In this document: positions 1-7,471 of the stretch, piece after piece
Layout of the letters: every line of letters starts with the position of its first letter
How positions within the stretch are numbered: the first letter of the stretch is position 1
Source: Polaromonas sp.
GTDB taxonomy: Bacteria; Pseudomonadota; Gammaproteobacteria; Burkholderiales; Burkholderiaceae_C
Assembly: GCA_013824015.1 (NCBI GenBank)
Contig: PNNC01000179.1
Coordinates: 1-32,070, forward strand
Reading direction: 5' to 3'
Length of the DNA: 32,070 nt
Program-made: the position numbers and the translations under genes
Notes under the pieces: model-generated
Databases searched by the model: none
What the model saw: the letters and a program-made list of their open reading frames with translations, nothing else
What the model was told of the DNA's origin: nothing

Positions 1-536
1 GCGCGCGTGAAGTTGATCACCGCGCCCTTGGAGGTGTTGTAGGCCACGGTGGTCATTTCCGGCGGGTTGCCGCCCAGCCCGGCAATCGACGCCACATTGA
101 TGATGCGGCCCGAGCGGCGCGCAATCATGCTGTGTTTGGCGATGTGCTGGCTCAGGATGAAATAGCCGCGGATGTTCAGGTTCATGACCTTGTCCCAGGC
201 TTCGACCGGGTGGTCTTCGGCGGGCGCCCCCCAGGCCGCGCCGGCATTGTTCACCAGGATGTCGACATGGCCGAAACGCTGGATGGTTTCGTCGGCCAGC
301 CGGCGGATGTCGGCTTCCTTGGCGCAGTCGGCAGCGATCCAGTCCACCGCGATGCCGGCGGCCTTGAGTGTGGCGGCCGACTCCTCGAGATCCTCGGCCT
401 TGCGGGAACTCAGCATGATCTTCGCGCCGGCTTCACCAAGGGCCTGCGCCAGCTGCAGGCCGAGGCCGCGCGAGCCGCCGGTGACCAGGGCGGTTTTCCC
501 GGTGAGATCAAACAGTTGCTGGATGGTACGGGTCAT
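1..536 (-). CDS. SDR family NAD(P)-dependent oxidoreductase (3' end cut by window edge)
   Basis: Short-chain dehydrogenase/reductase with a Rossmann fold. The visible 178 codons carry the cofactor motif TGGSRGLG (residues 19-26), NNAG (96-99), the active-site Ser of NVAS (150) and the catalytic YNTSK (Tyr166, Lys170), so the catalytic core is intact and only the C-terminal part is missing. The start at 536 is preceded by AAGGAT at a usable distance. It is the last visible gene of the beta-oxidation operon, about 200 nt after the small membrane protein gene. That gap contains a weak -35/-10 pair (rough positions 643-648 and 620-625, 17-nt spacer), so it may also be transcribed alone. Substrate is not readable from sequence; gluconate 5-dehydrogenase-like or 3-oxoacyl/3-hydroxyacyl-CoA reductase-like SDRs are both possible. 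Confidence 0.93.
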   Translation of the reverse strand, partial: MTRTIQQLFDLTGKTALVTGGSRGLGLQLAQALGEAGAKIMLSSRKAEDLEESAATLKAAGIAVDWIAADCAKEADIRRLADETIQRFGHVDILVNNAGAAWGAPAEDHPVEAWDKVMNLNIRGYFILSQHIAKHSMIARRSGRIINVASIAGLGGNPPEMTTVAYNTSKGAVINFTR

Positions 537-737
537 GGGCAGGATCCTTGAATGGCGGGAGGGAGATGGGGCGGGTCGGCGGCACCATGGAGAGGCTCGC
601 GCGTGCCCGAAAACAGCTAGTAAAACACAAGACGGACCGCAGCTTCAAGCCCGGCTGTCCTGAGGGCGACTTGCGACCGGTGCAGCTGTTTTCCGCTGTC
701 GCGGCCGCTGCGCTCAGGCGGCACCCGGAGCGCCCGG

Positions 738-968
738 CTATTTCCCGACGGTCATGCGCGAACGCACGTAAATCAGCACACCACCGACAGCGGCCACGAT
801 GCCGCCGCCCATCACCATGCTCCAGCCCAGCACCTCGTCCGAGCGCTGCACCGACAGGCCCAGTACCAGCGTAAGCAGTCCGCCGTAGATCAGGATCCAG
901 ATCAGCTGCTGCAGGCGGGCAATCGTCTTGCTCGGCGTGGTGCTGCCGGTTTCCTTGAAAAAACCCAT
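738..968 (-). CDS. Small two-helix membrane protein, function unknown
   Basis: A 76-aa protein with two hydrophobic segments (about residues 21-42 and 50-69), a short cytosolic-type N-terminus and a basic C-terminal tail (YVRSRMTVGK). I do not recognise a named family. Its ATG shares a base with the stop codon of the acyl-CoA dehydrogenase (TAATG), the usual sign of translational coupling, so it is very likely a real operon member. It could be a small accessory or anchor subunit for a membrane-associated step, but nothing in the sequence demonstrates this. Confidence 0.8.
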   Translation of the reverse strand: MGFFKETGSTTPSKTIARLQQLIWILIYGGLLTLVLGLSVQRSDEVLGWSMVMGGGIVAAVGGVLIYVRSRMTVGK

Positions 969-2818
969 TAAAACGCGTCCTCCGGCAAATCGGCGCAGGT
1001 CGGGTCGCGGGTGGCCACGACCTGCAGCCAGGCCCCGATCTTGGGCAATTCGTAATGATAAAAATAACGCATGGCTCCCAGTTTACCTGCGGTAGTCGCT
1101 ATGGATTTTGTAGCATCGGCCTGCAGTGCGGCAAGCGCCACGTCCAGCCAGATCCAGGCCAGCACGGTGTGGCCGAAACCCTGCATATAGGGCACGGCAT
1201 TGGCCAGCGCCTCCTGCGGATTGCCGGTGGCCCAGGCGGCCTGGGTCGTCGCGCCCACCTGCTGCAGCGCTTGCGCGAGCGCGTTGGCATGCGCGGCGAG
1301 CTCGGGAACCTGAGTGGCACGCGCGATGGTTGCGTTGATACGCGCCGCCAGCAGTTGCAGGCCCTTGCCGCCCTCCATCAGCACCTTGCGGCCCAGCAGG
1401 TCGGTGGCCTGGATGCCGTGGGTGCCTTCGTGGATCATGTTCAGGCGGTTGTCACGCCAGTACTGCTCGACCGGGAAGTCGCGGGTGTAGCCATAGCCGC
1501 CGTGGATCTGGATCGCCAGCGAGTTGGCTTCCAGGCACCACTCGCTGGGCCAGCTCTTGGCAATCGGGGTCAGCACTTCCAGCAGCAGCCGGGCCTCGTC
1601 CGCCGCGGCGGCCTCGGCGGTGTGTTGTTCGTCCACCAGGCGGGCGCAATACAGCTCCAGCGCCAGTGCACCTTCGCAATAACTTTTCTGGGCCAGCAGC
1701 ATGCGTTTGACATCCGAATGTTCGATGATGCGCACCTGCGGCGCAGCTGCGTCTTTGCCCGCCGGTCCTACCGGCCTGCCCTGCGGCCGGTTCTTCGCGT
1801 AGTCCAGCGAGGCGTAATAACCCGCCATGCCCAGCATCACGGCGGCCGTGCCGACGCCGATGCGCGCCTCGTTCATCATGTGGAACATGCAGCGCAGGCC
1901 TTCGTGCGGCTTGCCGACCAGGTAGCCGATGGCGCCTGAAACCGCCTGTCCTGAGCCTGTCGAAGGGACCGGGTATTTGCCTTCGCCGAAATTCAGCAGC
2001 GTATTGGTGGTGCCGCGCCAGCCCAGCTTGTGGTTCAGCCCGGCCAGCGCCACATCGTTGCGTTCGCCGGTCAGCTGGCCGTCCGCGCCCACCATTTTCT
2101 TGGGCACGATGAACAGCGAGATGCCGCGTGTACCGGGGATCAGCTTGCCGTCCGGTCCCGGGATCTTGGCCAGCACCAGGTGGATGATGTTTTCGGTCAG
2201 CTCGTGCTCGCCCGAGGAGATCCACATCTTGTTGCCGGTCAGGCGGTAACGGGGACCCAGGACCTCGGCCTCGAAATCCGGGCCGTCCGGCACCGCCCGC
2301 GTCGTGATGTCGCTGAGCGAGGACCCGGCCTGCGGCTCGGACAAACACATGGTGCCGGAGAAACGGCCGGCAAACGCATTGCGCGCGAACACCTCTTTCT
2401 GCGCTTCGGTGCCGTGCACCAGCAACAAATTGGCATTGCCCTTGGTCAGCAGGCTGGAGCCTATGCTGACCGAGGCCATCGCAAAAAAGCAGTTGGCCGC
2501 TGCCTCGATGGTGTAGGGCAGCTGCATGCCACCTTCGTCGTAATCCTGCGCGGCGCTCAGCATGCCGGAGCCGGTATAGGCCTTGTGCGCGTCGTGGGTG
2601 GCCTGCGGCAGGATCACCTTTTCGCCGTCGAAGTGCGGTTCCTGGATGTCGACCAGCCGGTTGAACGGTGCGTATTTCTCGCGCGCAATACGTTCGCAGG
2701 TGTCGAACACCGCATCAAAGGTTTCGCGCGAGTGGTCGGCAAAACGCTCGCGCTGGTTCAGCGACTCCGCGCCAAGCCAGTTGTAGAGCAGGAAATCAAG
2801 CGTGGGTCTCAGGCTCAT
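968..2818 (-). CDS. Acyl-CoA dehydrogenase with C-terminal extension (DmdC/FadE-like, ~616 aa)
   Basis: FAD-dependent acyl-CoA dehydrogenase, first oxidative step of beta-oxidation (acyl-CoA to trans-2-enoyl-CoA). The order is N-terminal helical domain, central beta domain (MCLSEPQAGSSLSD; KMWISSGEHE) and C-terminal helical domain ending in the catalytic-glutamate motif MIHEGTHGIQ (Glu464), followed by the extra C-terminal domain typical of the ~600-aa subfamily that includes 3-methylmercaptopropionyl-CoA dehydrogenase. Context (thiolase, FadJ-type enzyme) favours a general fatty acyl-CoA substrate. Two oddities: residues ~284-292 (PSTGSGQ) are encoded by a CCTGAGCCTGTCGAAGG-type repeat, and residues ~559-575 coincide with a degraded copy of the 50-nt two-hairpin repeat described elsewhere. 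The reading frame stays open through both. The gene starts 22 nt after the thioesterase stop, with no strong ribosome-binding site. Confidence 0.95.
   Translation of the reverse strand: MSLRPTLDFLLYNWLGAESLNQRERFADHSRETFDAVFDTCERIAREKYAPFNRLVDIQEPHFDGEKVILPQATHDAHKAYTGSGMLSAAQDYDEGGMQLPYTIEAAANCFFAMASVSIGSSLLTKGNANLLLVHGTEAQKEVFARNAFAGRFSGTMCLSEPQAGSSLSDITTRAVPDGPDFEAEVLGPRYRLTGNKMWISSGEHELTENIIHLVLAKIPGPDGKLIPGTRGISLFIVPKKMVGADGQLTGERNDVALAGLNHKLGWRGTTNTLLNFGEGKYPVPSTGSGQAVSGAIGYLVGKPHEGLRCMFHMMNEARIGVGTAAVMLGMAGYYASLDYAKNRPQGRPVGPAGKDAAAPQVRIIEHSDVKRMLLAQKSYCEGALALELYCARLVDEQHTAEAAAADEARLLLEVLTPIAKSWPSEWCLEANSLAIQIHGGYGYTRDFPVEQYWRDNRLNMIHEGTHGIQATDLLGRKVLMEGGKGLQLLAARINATIARATQVPELAAHANALAQALQQVGATTQAAWATGNPQEALANAVPYMQGFGHTVLAWIWLDVALAALQADATKSIATTAGKLGAMRYFYHYELPKIGAWLQVVATRDPTCADLPEDAF
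1096..1145 (-). repeat. Degraded fourth copy of the 50-nt two-hairpin repeat (inside acyl-CoA dehydrogenase)
   Basis: On the minus strand the second half, GCTACAAAATCCATAGC, keeps the GCTAT-N7-ATAGC arm of the family with one mismatch. The first hairpin is only hinted at (GGCGCTTGCC followed by GCAGGCC). It aligns without gaps to the copy at 27875-27924. It encodes about residues 559-575 (QADATKSIAT) of the acyl-CoA dehydrogenase. This is the weakest of the four copies and could be chance similarity. Confidence 0.4.
1945..1968. repeat. CCTGAGCCTGTCGAAGG-type short repeat inside a coding gene
   Basis: The plus strand reads CCTGTCCTGAGCCTGTCGAA followed by GGGA. This is a half-palindromic motif I recall as a widespread dispersed repeat in environmental proteobacteria (usually met as CCTTCGACAGGCTCAGGACA on the other strand). 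Here it lies within the acyl-CoA dehydrogenase and is translated in frame as VPSTGSGQA in the central beta domain, between GEGKYP and VSGAIGYLVG. I saw only one copy in this window. Confidence 0.65.
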
Positions 2819-2839
2819 GGCAATCCGATATGAGGTGAT

Positions 2840-3271
2840 TCAGGAAGTGGACGGTTTTGCCGGCAGGCGGACAATCGTGCCCTGGGCGACGGCACAGAGT
2901 TTTTCCTGGCCATCCGTCACAACAAAAACGTCGCAGCGGCAGACCGCCTGAGACTTGCCGGCATGCACCGCCTCGGCGCGCGCGATCAGGCGCTCGCCGA
3001 TGGCCGGGCGCAGGTAGTTGATCTTGAATTCGGAGGTGACCACGGCCCCGTCGAGAGCGGTTCCACCTGCATAGGTCAGCGCGTTGTCGGCGGCGTAACT
3101 GACAACACCGCCGTGCACAAAGCCGTTTTGCTGGAGGATGCCGGGCGTCACGGGCAGCTGCAGTTCGCAGCGCCCGACAGACAGCGCGTGCAGCTCGGCA
3201 CCGATCAACACGCTGAAAGGCTGCAGGGCCAGAAACGCCCGCCCTTTCTGAAGGAGCAGGGTTCCGTCCAT
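2840..3271 (-). CDS. PaaI-family hotdog acyl-CoA thioesterase
   Basis: A 143-aa single hotdog-domain protein. The PaaI/YdiI signature NGFVHGGVVSYAADNA is present (HGG at 53-55, likely catalytic acidic residue Asp62), followed by the strand EFKINYLRP typical of the family. It would hydrolyse acyl- or aryl-CoA thioesters in the cytosol and could release CoA from dead-end intermediates of the neighbouring beta-oxidation enzymes. I chose the ATG at 3271, 14 nt after the thiolase stop. An upstream in-frame start at 3313 would overlap the thiolase gene and add 14 residues unlike the family's N-terminus. It sits between the thiolase and the acyl-CoA dehydrogenase in the same operon. Confidence 0.88.
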   Translation of the reverse strand: MDGTLLLQKGRAFLALQPFSVLIGAELHALSVGRCELQLPVTPGILQQNGFVHGGVVSYAADNALTYAGGTALDGAVVTSEFKINYLRPAIGERLIARAEAVHAGKSQAVCRCDVFVVTDGQEKLCAVAQGTIVRLPAKPSTS

Positions 3272-3284
3272 GGCTGCAGGCCTG

Positions 3285-4460
3285 TTACAGGACTTCGAAA
3301 ACGCCGGCAGCACCCATGCCGCCGCCTATGCACATGGTCACGCAAACGAGTTTGGCGCCGCGGCGCTTGCCTTCGATCAGCGCATGGCCGGTCAGGCGCT
3401 GGCCGCTGACGCCGTAGGGGTGACCCACCGCGATCGCGCCACCGTTGACGTTGAGCTTGTCCATCGGGATGCCCAGCTTGTCGCGGCAATAAATCACCTG
3501 CACCGCAAACGCTTCGTTGAGCTCCCACAGGTCGATGTCGCTGACCTTCAGGCCCAGGCGCGCGAGCACCTTCGGAATCGCGTACACCGGGCCGATGCCC
3601 ATCTCGTCAGGCTCGCAGCCGGCCACCGAGAAGCCGAGGAAACGGCCCAGCGGCTTCAGGCCTTTTTTCTCGGCCAGGGTTTCGTTCATGACCACCACGG
3701 CCCCGCCGCCGTCGGAGAACTGGCTGGCATTGCCGGCCGAGATCACGCCGCCGGGGATGGCCGGCTTGATGCCGCTGATGCCTTCCTTGGTCGTGCCTTC
3801 GCGGATGCCTTCGTCCTTGCTCACGGTGACTTCCTTGGTGGTCAGGCCCATGACCGCGTCGGCCACACCCATGGTGACCGTGATCGGTGCAATCTCGGCA
3901 TCGAACAGGCCGGCGGCCAGAGCGGCCGTGGCTTTTTGCTGGCTGGCCGCGCCGTATTCGTCCATCTGCTCGCGCGTGATGCCGTAACGCTTGGCGACCT
4001 GCTCGGCCGTCTGCAGCATGTTCCAGTAGATTTCAGGCTTGTTCTTGGCCAGCCAGGAATCGGCCAGCATGTGGGTGTTCATCTCCTGCTGCACGCAGGA
4101 GATGCTCTCCACCCCGCCGGCGACATAAACGTCGGCTTCGCCGGCAATGATGCGCTGGGCGGCCAGCGCAATCGTCTGCAGGCCGGACGAGCAGAACCGG
4201 TTGACCGTCACGCCGGACACCGTGATGGGGCAACCAGCGCGCAGGGCGATCTGGCGCGCGATGTTGGCGCCGGTCGCGCCTTCGGGGTTGGCGCAGCCCA
4301 TGATCACGTCATCGACCTCACCAGCCTCGATGCCGGCGCGTTTGATCGCGTGTTCGACCGCATGGCCGCCCAGGGTCGCGCCATGGGTCATGTTGAAGGA
4401 GCCCTTCCAGCTTTTGGCCAGGGGGGTGCGGGCGGTGGAAACGATTACGGCTGAAGTCAT
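3285..4460 (-). CDS. Acetyl-CoA C-acyltransferase (3-ketoacyl-CoA thiolase)
   Basis: A 391-aa thiolase performing the final thiolytic cleavage of beta-oxidation. All catalytic residues are visible: the nucleophile Cys90 in [11 protein letters not shown], His347 in [10 protein letters not shown] and the acid/base Cys377 in [11 protein letters not shown]. The length matches bacterial FadA/AtoB enzymes. GHPYG is less common than GHPLG or GHPIG at the His motif. The start at 4460 is preceded by CGGAGAA at a good distance and lies 15 nt after the stop of the FadJ-type gene, so the two form the classical hydratase-dehydrogenase plus thiolase pair. Sequence alone does not separate a degradative FadA-type role from a biosynthetic one; the neighbours argue for degradation. 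Confidence 0.96.
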   Translation of the reverse strand: MTSAVIVSTARTPLAKSWKGSFNMTHGATLGGHAVEHAIKRAGIEAGEVDDVIMGCANPEGATGANIARQIALRAGCPITVSGVTVNRFCSSGLQTIALAAQRIIAGEADVYVAGGVESISCVQQEMNTHMLADSWLAKNKPEIYWNMLQTAEQVAKRYGITREQMDEYGAASQQKATAALAAGLFDAEIAPITVTMGVADAVMGLTTKEVTVSKDEGIREGTTKEGISGIKPAIPGGVISAGNASQFSDGGGAVVVMNETLAEKKGLKPLGRFLGFSVAGCEPDEMGIGPVYAIPKVLARLGLKVSDIDLWELNEAFAVQVIYCRDKLGIPMDKLNVNGGAIAVGHPYGVSGQRLTGHALIEGKRRGAKLVCVTMCIGGGMGAAGVFEVL

Positions 4461-4475
4461 GGGATTCTCCGGAAA

Positions 4476-6575
4476 TTAATTGAACGTCTTGCCTTCGGCG
4501 GCCAGTTTGGCCAGCAGCGGCGCGGGCTGCCAGAATTTCGCGTCGTCCAGCGGGTTCTGGGCAAAACGCTTCATGCTCTGCACCACATTGAACAGGCCGA
4601 CCTGGTCGGCGTACAACATGGGGCCGCCGCGGTAGATCGGGAAGCCATAACCCATCAGGTAGACCATGTCGATGTCGCTGGCGCGGGAGGCTATGCCCTC
4701 TTCCAGGATGTGTGCAGCCTCGTTGACCAGCGCGTACACCAGGCGCTGGACGATCTCCTCGTCGGAAATCTTGCGCGGCGTGATGCCCTGGGCAGCGCGG
4801 TGGTCCTCGATCATCTTCACGACCTCGGCATTCGGGATCGCGTCACGTTTGCCGGGCACATAGTCGTACCAGCCGGCGCCGGTCTTTTGCCCAAAACGTC
4901 CCTTCTCGCACAGCAGATCTGCAGTCTTGCTGTACTTCATGTCGGGCTTTTCGGTGTAGCGGCGCTTGCGTATGGCCCAGCCGATGTCGTTGCCGGCCAG
5001 GTCACCCATGCGGAACGGGCCCATGGCCATGCCGAATTTTTCCATCGCCTTGTCGACCTGGGCCGGTGTGCAGCCTTCGTCGAGCAGGAAGCCGCCCTGG
5101 CGGCCGTACTGCTCGATCATGCGGTTGCCGATAAATCCGTCGCAGACGCCGGACACCACGGCGGTCTTCCTGATCTTTTTACTGACGGCCATCACGGTGG
5201 CCAGCACATCCTTGGCGGTTTTTTCGCCGCGTATCACTTCCAGCAGCTTCATCACGTTGGCGGGGCTGAAGAAATGCATGCCCACCACGTCCTGCGGACG
5301 TTTTGTGAAGGCGGCAATCTTGTTGACGTCCAGCGTGGAGGTGTTGGAAGCCAGGATGGCGCCGGGCTTCATCACGCGGTCCAGTTCCTTGAAGACTTTT
5401 TCCTTGACGCCCATTTCCTCGAACACCGCCTCGATCACCAGATCGGCGTCTTTGAGGTCGTCGTAGTTCAGCGTCGTGCTCAGCAGGGCCATGCGCTGGT
5501 CGTACTTGTCCTGCTTGAGCTTGCCGCGCTTGACCTGCGACTCATAGTTCTTGCGGATGATGCCCAGACCCTTGTCGAGCGCCTCCTGCTTCATCTCCAG
5601 CATCTTCACCGGTATGCCGGCGTTCAGGAAATTCATCGCAATGCCGCCACCCATGGTGCCGGCGCCGATCACGGCCACCGACTTGATCTCGCGCTTCACG
5701 GTGTCTTCCGGCACGTCCGGGATCTTGGAGGCTGCGCGTTCGGCGGCAAAAATATGGCGCAAGGCGCGGCTTTCGGGCGTCCACATCAGGTTGATGAAGA
5801 TTTCGCGCTCAAAGGCCATGCCCTCGTCAAACTTCTTCTTCGTGGCGGCTTCCACAGCGTCCACACATTTGAGCGGCGCCGGGAAGTTTTTCGCCATGCC
5901 CTTGACCATGTTGCGCGCAAACTGGAAGTAGGCGTCGCCATTGCGGTGTTTGCATGGCAGGTTGCGCACCAGTGGCAGTGGGCGGGTGTCGGCGACGGCC
6001 TGGGCAAACGCCAGGGCTTCTTCGGCCAGCGACTCGGCGGACGCCGCCATCCGATCGAACAGATTCTGGCCGGGAATCTGGGCCAGCAATTCGCTCTTGA
6101 CCGGCTCGCCGCTGACGATCATGTTCAATGCCGGCTCGACGCCGAGCGCACGCGGCAGGCGCTGCGTGCCGCCGGCGCCGGGGATCAGGCCCAGCTTGAC
6201 CTCGGGCAAGGCCACACTGGTGCCGGGCGCCGCGATGCGGTAATGGCAACCCAGCGCCAGTTCAAGGCCGCCACCCATACACACCGTGTGCACCGCGGCC
6301 ACCACCGGCTTGGACGAGTTCTCGACGGCCAGGATCACGCTGAGCAGGTTGGGCTCGGCCAGCGCCTTGGGCGTGCCGAACTCCTTGATGTCGGCGCCGC
6401 CCGAGAACGCCTTGCCGGCGCCGGCCAGCACGATCGATTTGACAGCTGCATCGGCATTGGCTTTCTGCAGGCCATCGGTGATACCCAGGCGCGTGGCATG
6501 ACCCAGACCATTGACGGGCGGGTTGTCGAGGGTGATGACCGCCACACTGCCGTGGACTTCGTATTTCGCTGTCAT
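4476..6575 (-). CDS. FadJ-type enoyl-CoA hydratase / 3-hydroxyacyl-CoA dehydrogenase
   Basis: A 699-aa bifunctional beta-oxidation enzyme. The N-terminal crotonase domain (1-~200) has the oxyanion-hole region FSGGADIKEF (58-67) and the two catalytic glutamates Glu105 (GGGLELALG) and Glu125 (LPEVKLGLIPGAGG), 20 residues apart as in FadB/FadJ and the peroxisomal enzyme. The NAD-binding domain starts at ~299 with VAVIGAGTMGGG (GxGxxG), followed by the HFFSPANVMKLLE motif carrying the dehydrogenase catalytic His, and two C-terminal 3HCDH domains. Start at 6575 chosen because AAAGGAAA precedes it; an upstream extension to 6710 would run through the promoter/operator region. It is the first gene of the operon and should partner with the thiolase 15 nt downstream. 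Confidence 0.96.
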   Translation of the reverse strand: MTAKYEVHGSVAVITLDNPPVNGLGHATRLGITDGLQKANADAAVKSIVLAGAGKAFSGGADIKEFGTPKALAEPNLLSVILAVENSSKPVVAAVHTVCMGGGLELALGCHYRIAAPGTSVALPEVKLGLIPGAGGTQRLPRALGVEPALNMIVSGEPVKSELLAQIPGQNLFDRMAASAESLAEEALAFAQAVADTRPLPLVRNLPCKHRNGDAYFQFARNMVKGMAKNFPAPLKCVDAVEAATKKKFDEGMAFEREIFINLMWTPESRALRHIFAAERAASKIPDVPEDTVKREIKSVAVIGAGTMGGGIAMNFLNAGIPVKMLEMKQEALDKGLGIIRKNYESQVKRGKLKQDKYDQRMALLSTTLNYDDLKDADLVIEAVFEEMGVKEKVFKELDRVMKPGAILASNTSTLDVNKIAAFTKRPQDVVGMHFFSPANVMKLLEVIRGEKTAKDVLATVMAVSKKIRKTAVVSGVCDGFIGNRMIEQYGRQGGFLLDEGCTPAQVDKAMEKFGMAMGPFRMGDLAGNDIGWAIRKRRYTEKPDMKYSKTADLLCEKGRFGQKTGAGWYDYVPGKRDAIPNAEVVKMIEDHRAAQGITPRKISDEEIVQRLVYALVNEAAHILEEGIASRASDIDMVYLMGYGFPIYRGGPMLYADQVGLFNVVQSMKRFAQNPLDDAKFWQPAPLLAKLAAEGKTFN

Positions 6576-6640
6576 GTGTTTTCCTTTAATGCGTGATTGC
6601 CGGCCGGCGGCCTGCTCGCAGCAGACCGTCGAACCGGCAA

Positions 6641-6660
6641 AATAGTACGACCGTTCTTTT
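6641..6660. promoter_or_regulatory. Candidate TetR-family operator upstream of the beta-oxidation operon
   Basis: AATAGTACGACCGTTCTTTT is an imperfect inverted repeat: 7 of 10 symmetric pairs match, with core GWACGRYCGTWC. This resembles operators of TetR-type fatty-acid and phenylacetate regulators (FadP/PsrA/PaaR class). It overlaps the predicted transcription start (about 6657), where a repressor would block initiation. No TetR-type gene lies in the window, so the regulator would be encoded elsewhere. Confidence 0.5.
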
Positions 6661-6663
6661 CTT

Positions 6664-6691
6664 ATTGTAGAGAGCTTGTGTTGCAGTGCAA
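6664..6691 (-). promoter_or_regulatory. Sigma70-like promoter of the beta-oxidation operon
   Basis: Minus strand: -10 TACAAT (6669-6664), one mismatch from consensus; -35 TTGCAC (6691-6686), with a 16-nt spacer. It predicts a start near 6657 and a leader of about 80 nt before the FadJ-type gene. Its support is the good -10 element and the operator-like repeat placed at the predicted start site. Confidence 0.5.
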
Positions 6692-6756
6692 CCCTGAGGG
6701 CCGCCTGCATTGTCCCTGCCGCGACAAAAACCGGGCTGGCGGTCTTCGGCTCTGAC

Positions 6757-6774
6757 GCTGTGAAGATTCACAGC
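6757..6774. repeat. Near-perfect 18-nt inverted repeat GCTGTGAAGATTCACAGC
   Basis: Eight of nine symmetric pairs match. It lies 1 nt past the livF stop codon and about 100-117 nt upstream of the predicted start of the beta-oxidation operon. It could fold as a short hairpin at the livF 3' end, although no T-run follows directly, or it could be a regulator-binding palindrome. It is not a standard Crp box: the spacing in TGTGA-N4-TCACA is two short. Confidence 0.5.
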
Positions 6775-6775
6775 C

Positions 6776-7471
6776 TCAGACCTCCAGCCACTCCTTGCGA
6801 ATATAGGCGTCGGCGCGCAAGCTGTCCGGTGTGCCCTGAAACACGATGCTGCCGTGGCCCATGACCAGCGCCCGGTCCGAAATCGCCATCGCAATCGTCA
6901 GCTTCTGCTCGATCAGCAACACCGAAATGCCCTTGGACTTGAGCGTCTGCAGGTACTGGCCGACCAGCTCGACGATCTTGGGCGCCAGGCCTTCGGTCGG
7001 CTCGTCGATGATGATCAGGTCCGGGTCACCCATCAACGCGCGGCACAAGGTCAACATCTGCTGCTCACCACCGGACAACACGCCAGCCTCGGTGTGCTCG
7101 CGCTCGCGGAGCCGCGGAAACATCTGGTACATGTCCTCGAAGGACCAGCGGCTACCCTTGCCCTTGCCTTTTTGCCCCAGCATCAGGTTCTGGTGCACCG
7201 TCAGCGTCGGGAAGATATCGCGGTTCTCCGGCACATAGCCGATGCCCAGGTGCGCGACCTCGTAGGCCTTGCGGCCGACAATCTGCTTGCCTTTCCACTG
7301 GATGTCGCCCTGGCAGTCAACCAGGCCCATGATGGCCTTGGCGGTGGTGGACCGGCCGGAGCCGTTGCGGCCCAGCAGGGCCACGATTTCACCGGGCTGG
7401 ACATCAAAATGGACGCCATGCAGCACATGGCTTTTGCCGTAATAGGCGTGGAGGTTTTCTACCTTCAACAT
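6776..7471 (-). CDS. livF: Liv-type ABC transporter ATP-binding protein LivF (atypical Walker A)
   Basis: A 231-aa ATPase subunit of a branched-chain-amino-acid-type (HAAT) ABC importer. It shows the signature LSGGEQ (132-137), Walker B LIIIDEP (Asp156, Glu157) and the LivF-type C-terminus. The Walker A motif reads GRNGSGRST (34-42), with Arg40 in place of the nearly invariant Lys. The switch (H-loop) position is Gln189 (LIEQK), as in other LivF proteins. The motif loss looks specific rather than decay, since the rest of the protein is well conserved. The start is the ATG at 7471, overlapping the livG stop (TGATG); an adjacent TTG at 7474 is less likely. It is the last gene of the transporter operon. 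Confidence 0.94.
   Translation of the reverse strand: MLKVENLHAYYGKSHVLHGVHFDVQPGEIVALLGRNGSGRSTTAKAIMGLVDCQGDIQWKGKQIVGRKAYEVAHLGIGYVPENRDIFPTLTVHQNLMLGQKGKGKGSRWSFEDMYQMFPRLREREHTEAGVLSGGEQQMLTLCRALMGDPDLIIIDEPTEGLAPKIVELVGQYLQTLKSKGISVLLIEQKLTIAMAISDRALVMGHGSIVFQGTPDSLRADAYIRKEWLEV

Noticed and set aside
4710..6596. 628-aa open frame on the plus strand opposite the FadJ-type gene
   Set aside because: Antisense shadow; no recognisable motif and no start signals.
6725..6743. Intrinsic terminator after livF (minus strand ACCGCCAGCCCGGT followed by TTTT)
   Set aside because: The stem is only four pairs, too weak to call.
6757..6774. Crp binding site reading of GCTGTGAAGATTCACAGC
   Set aside because: The gap between TGTGA and TCACA is four bases rather than six, so it is kept only as an inverted repeat.
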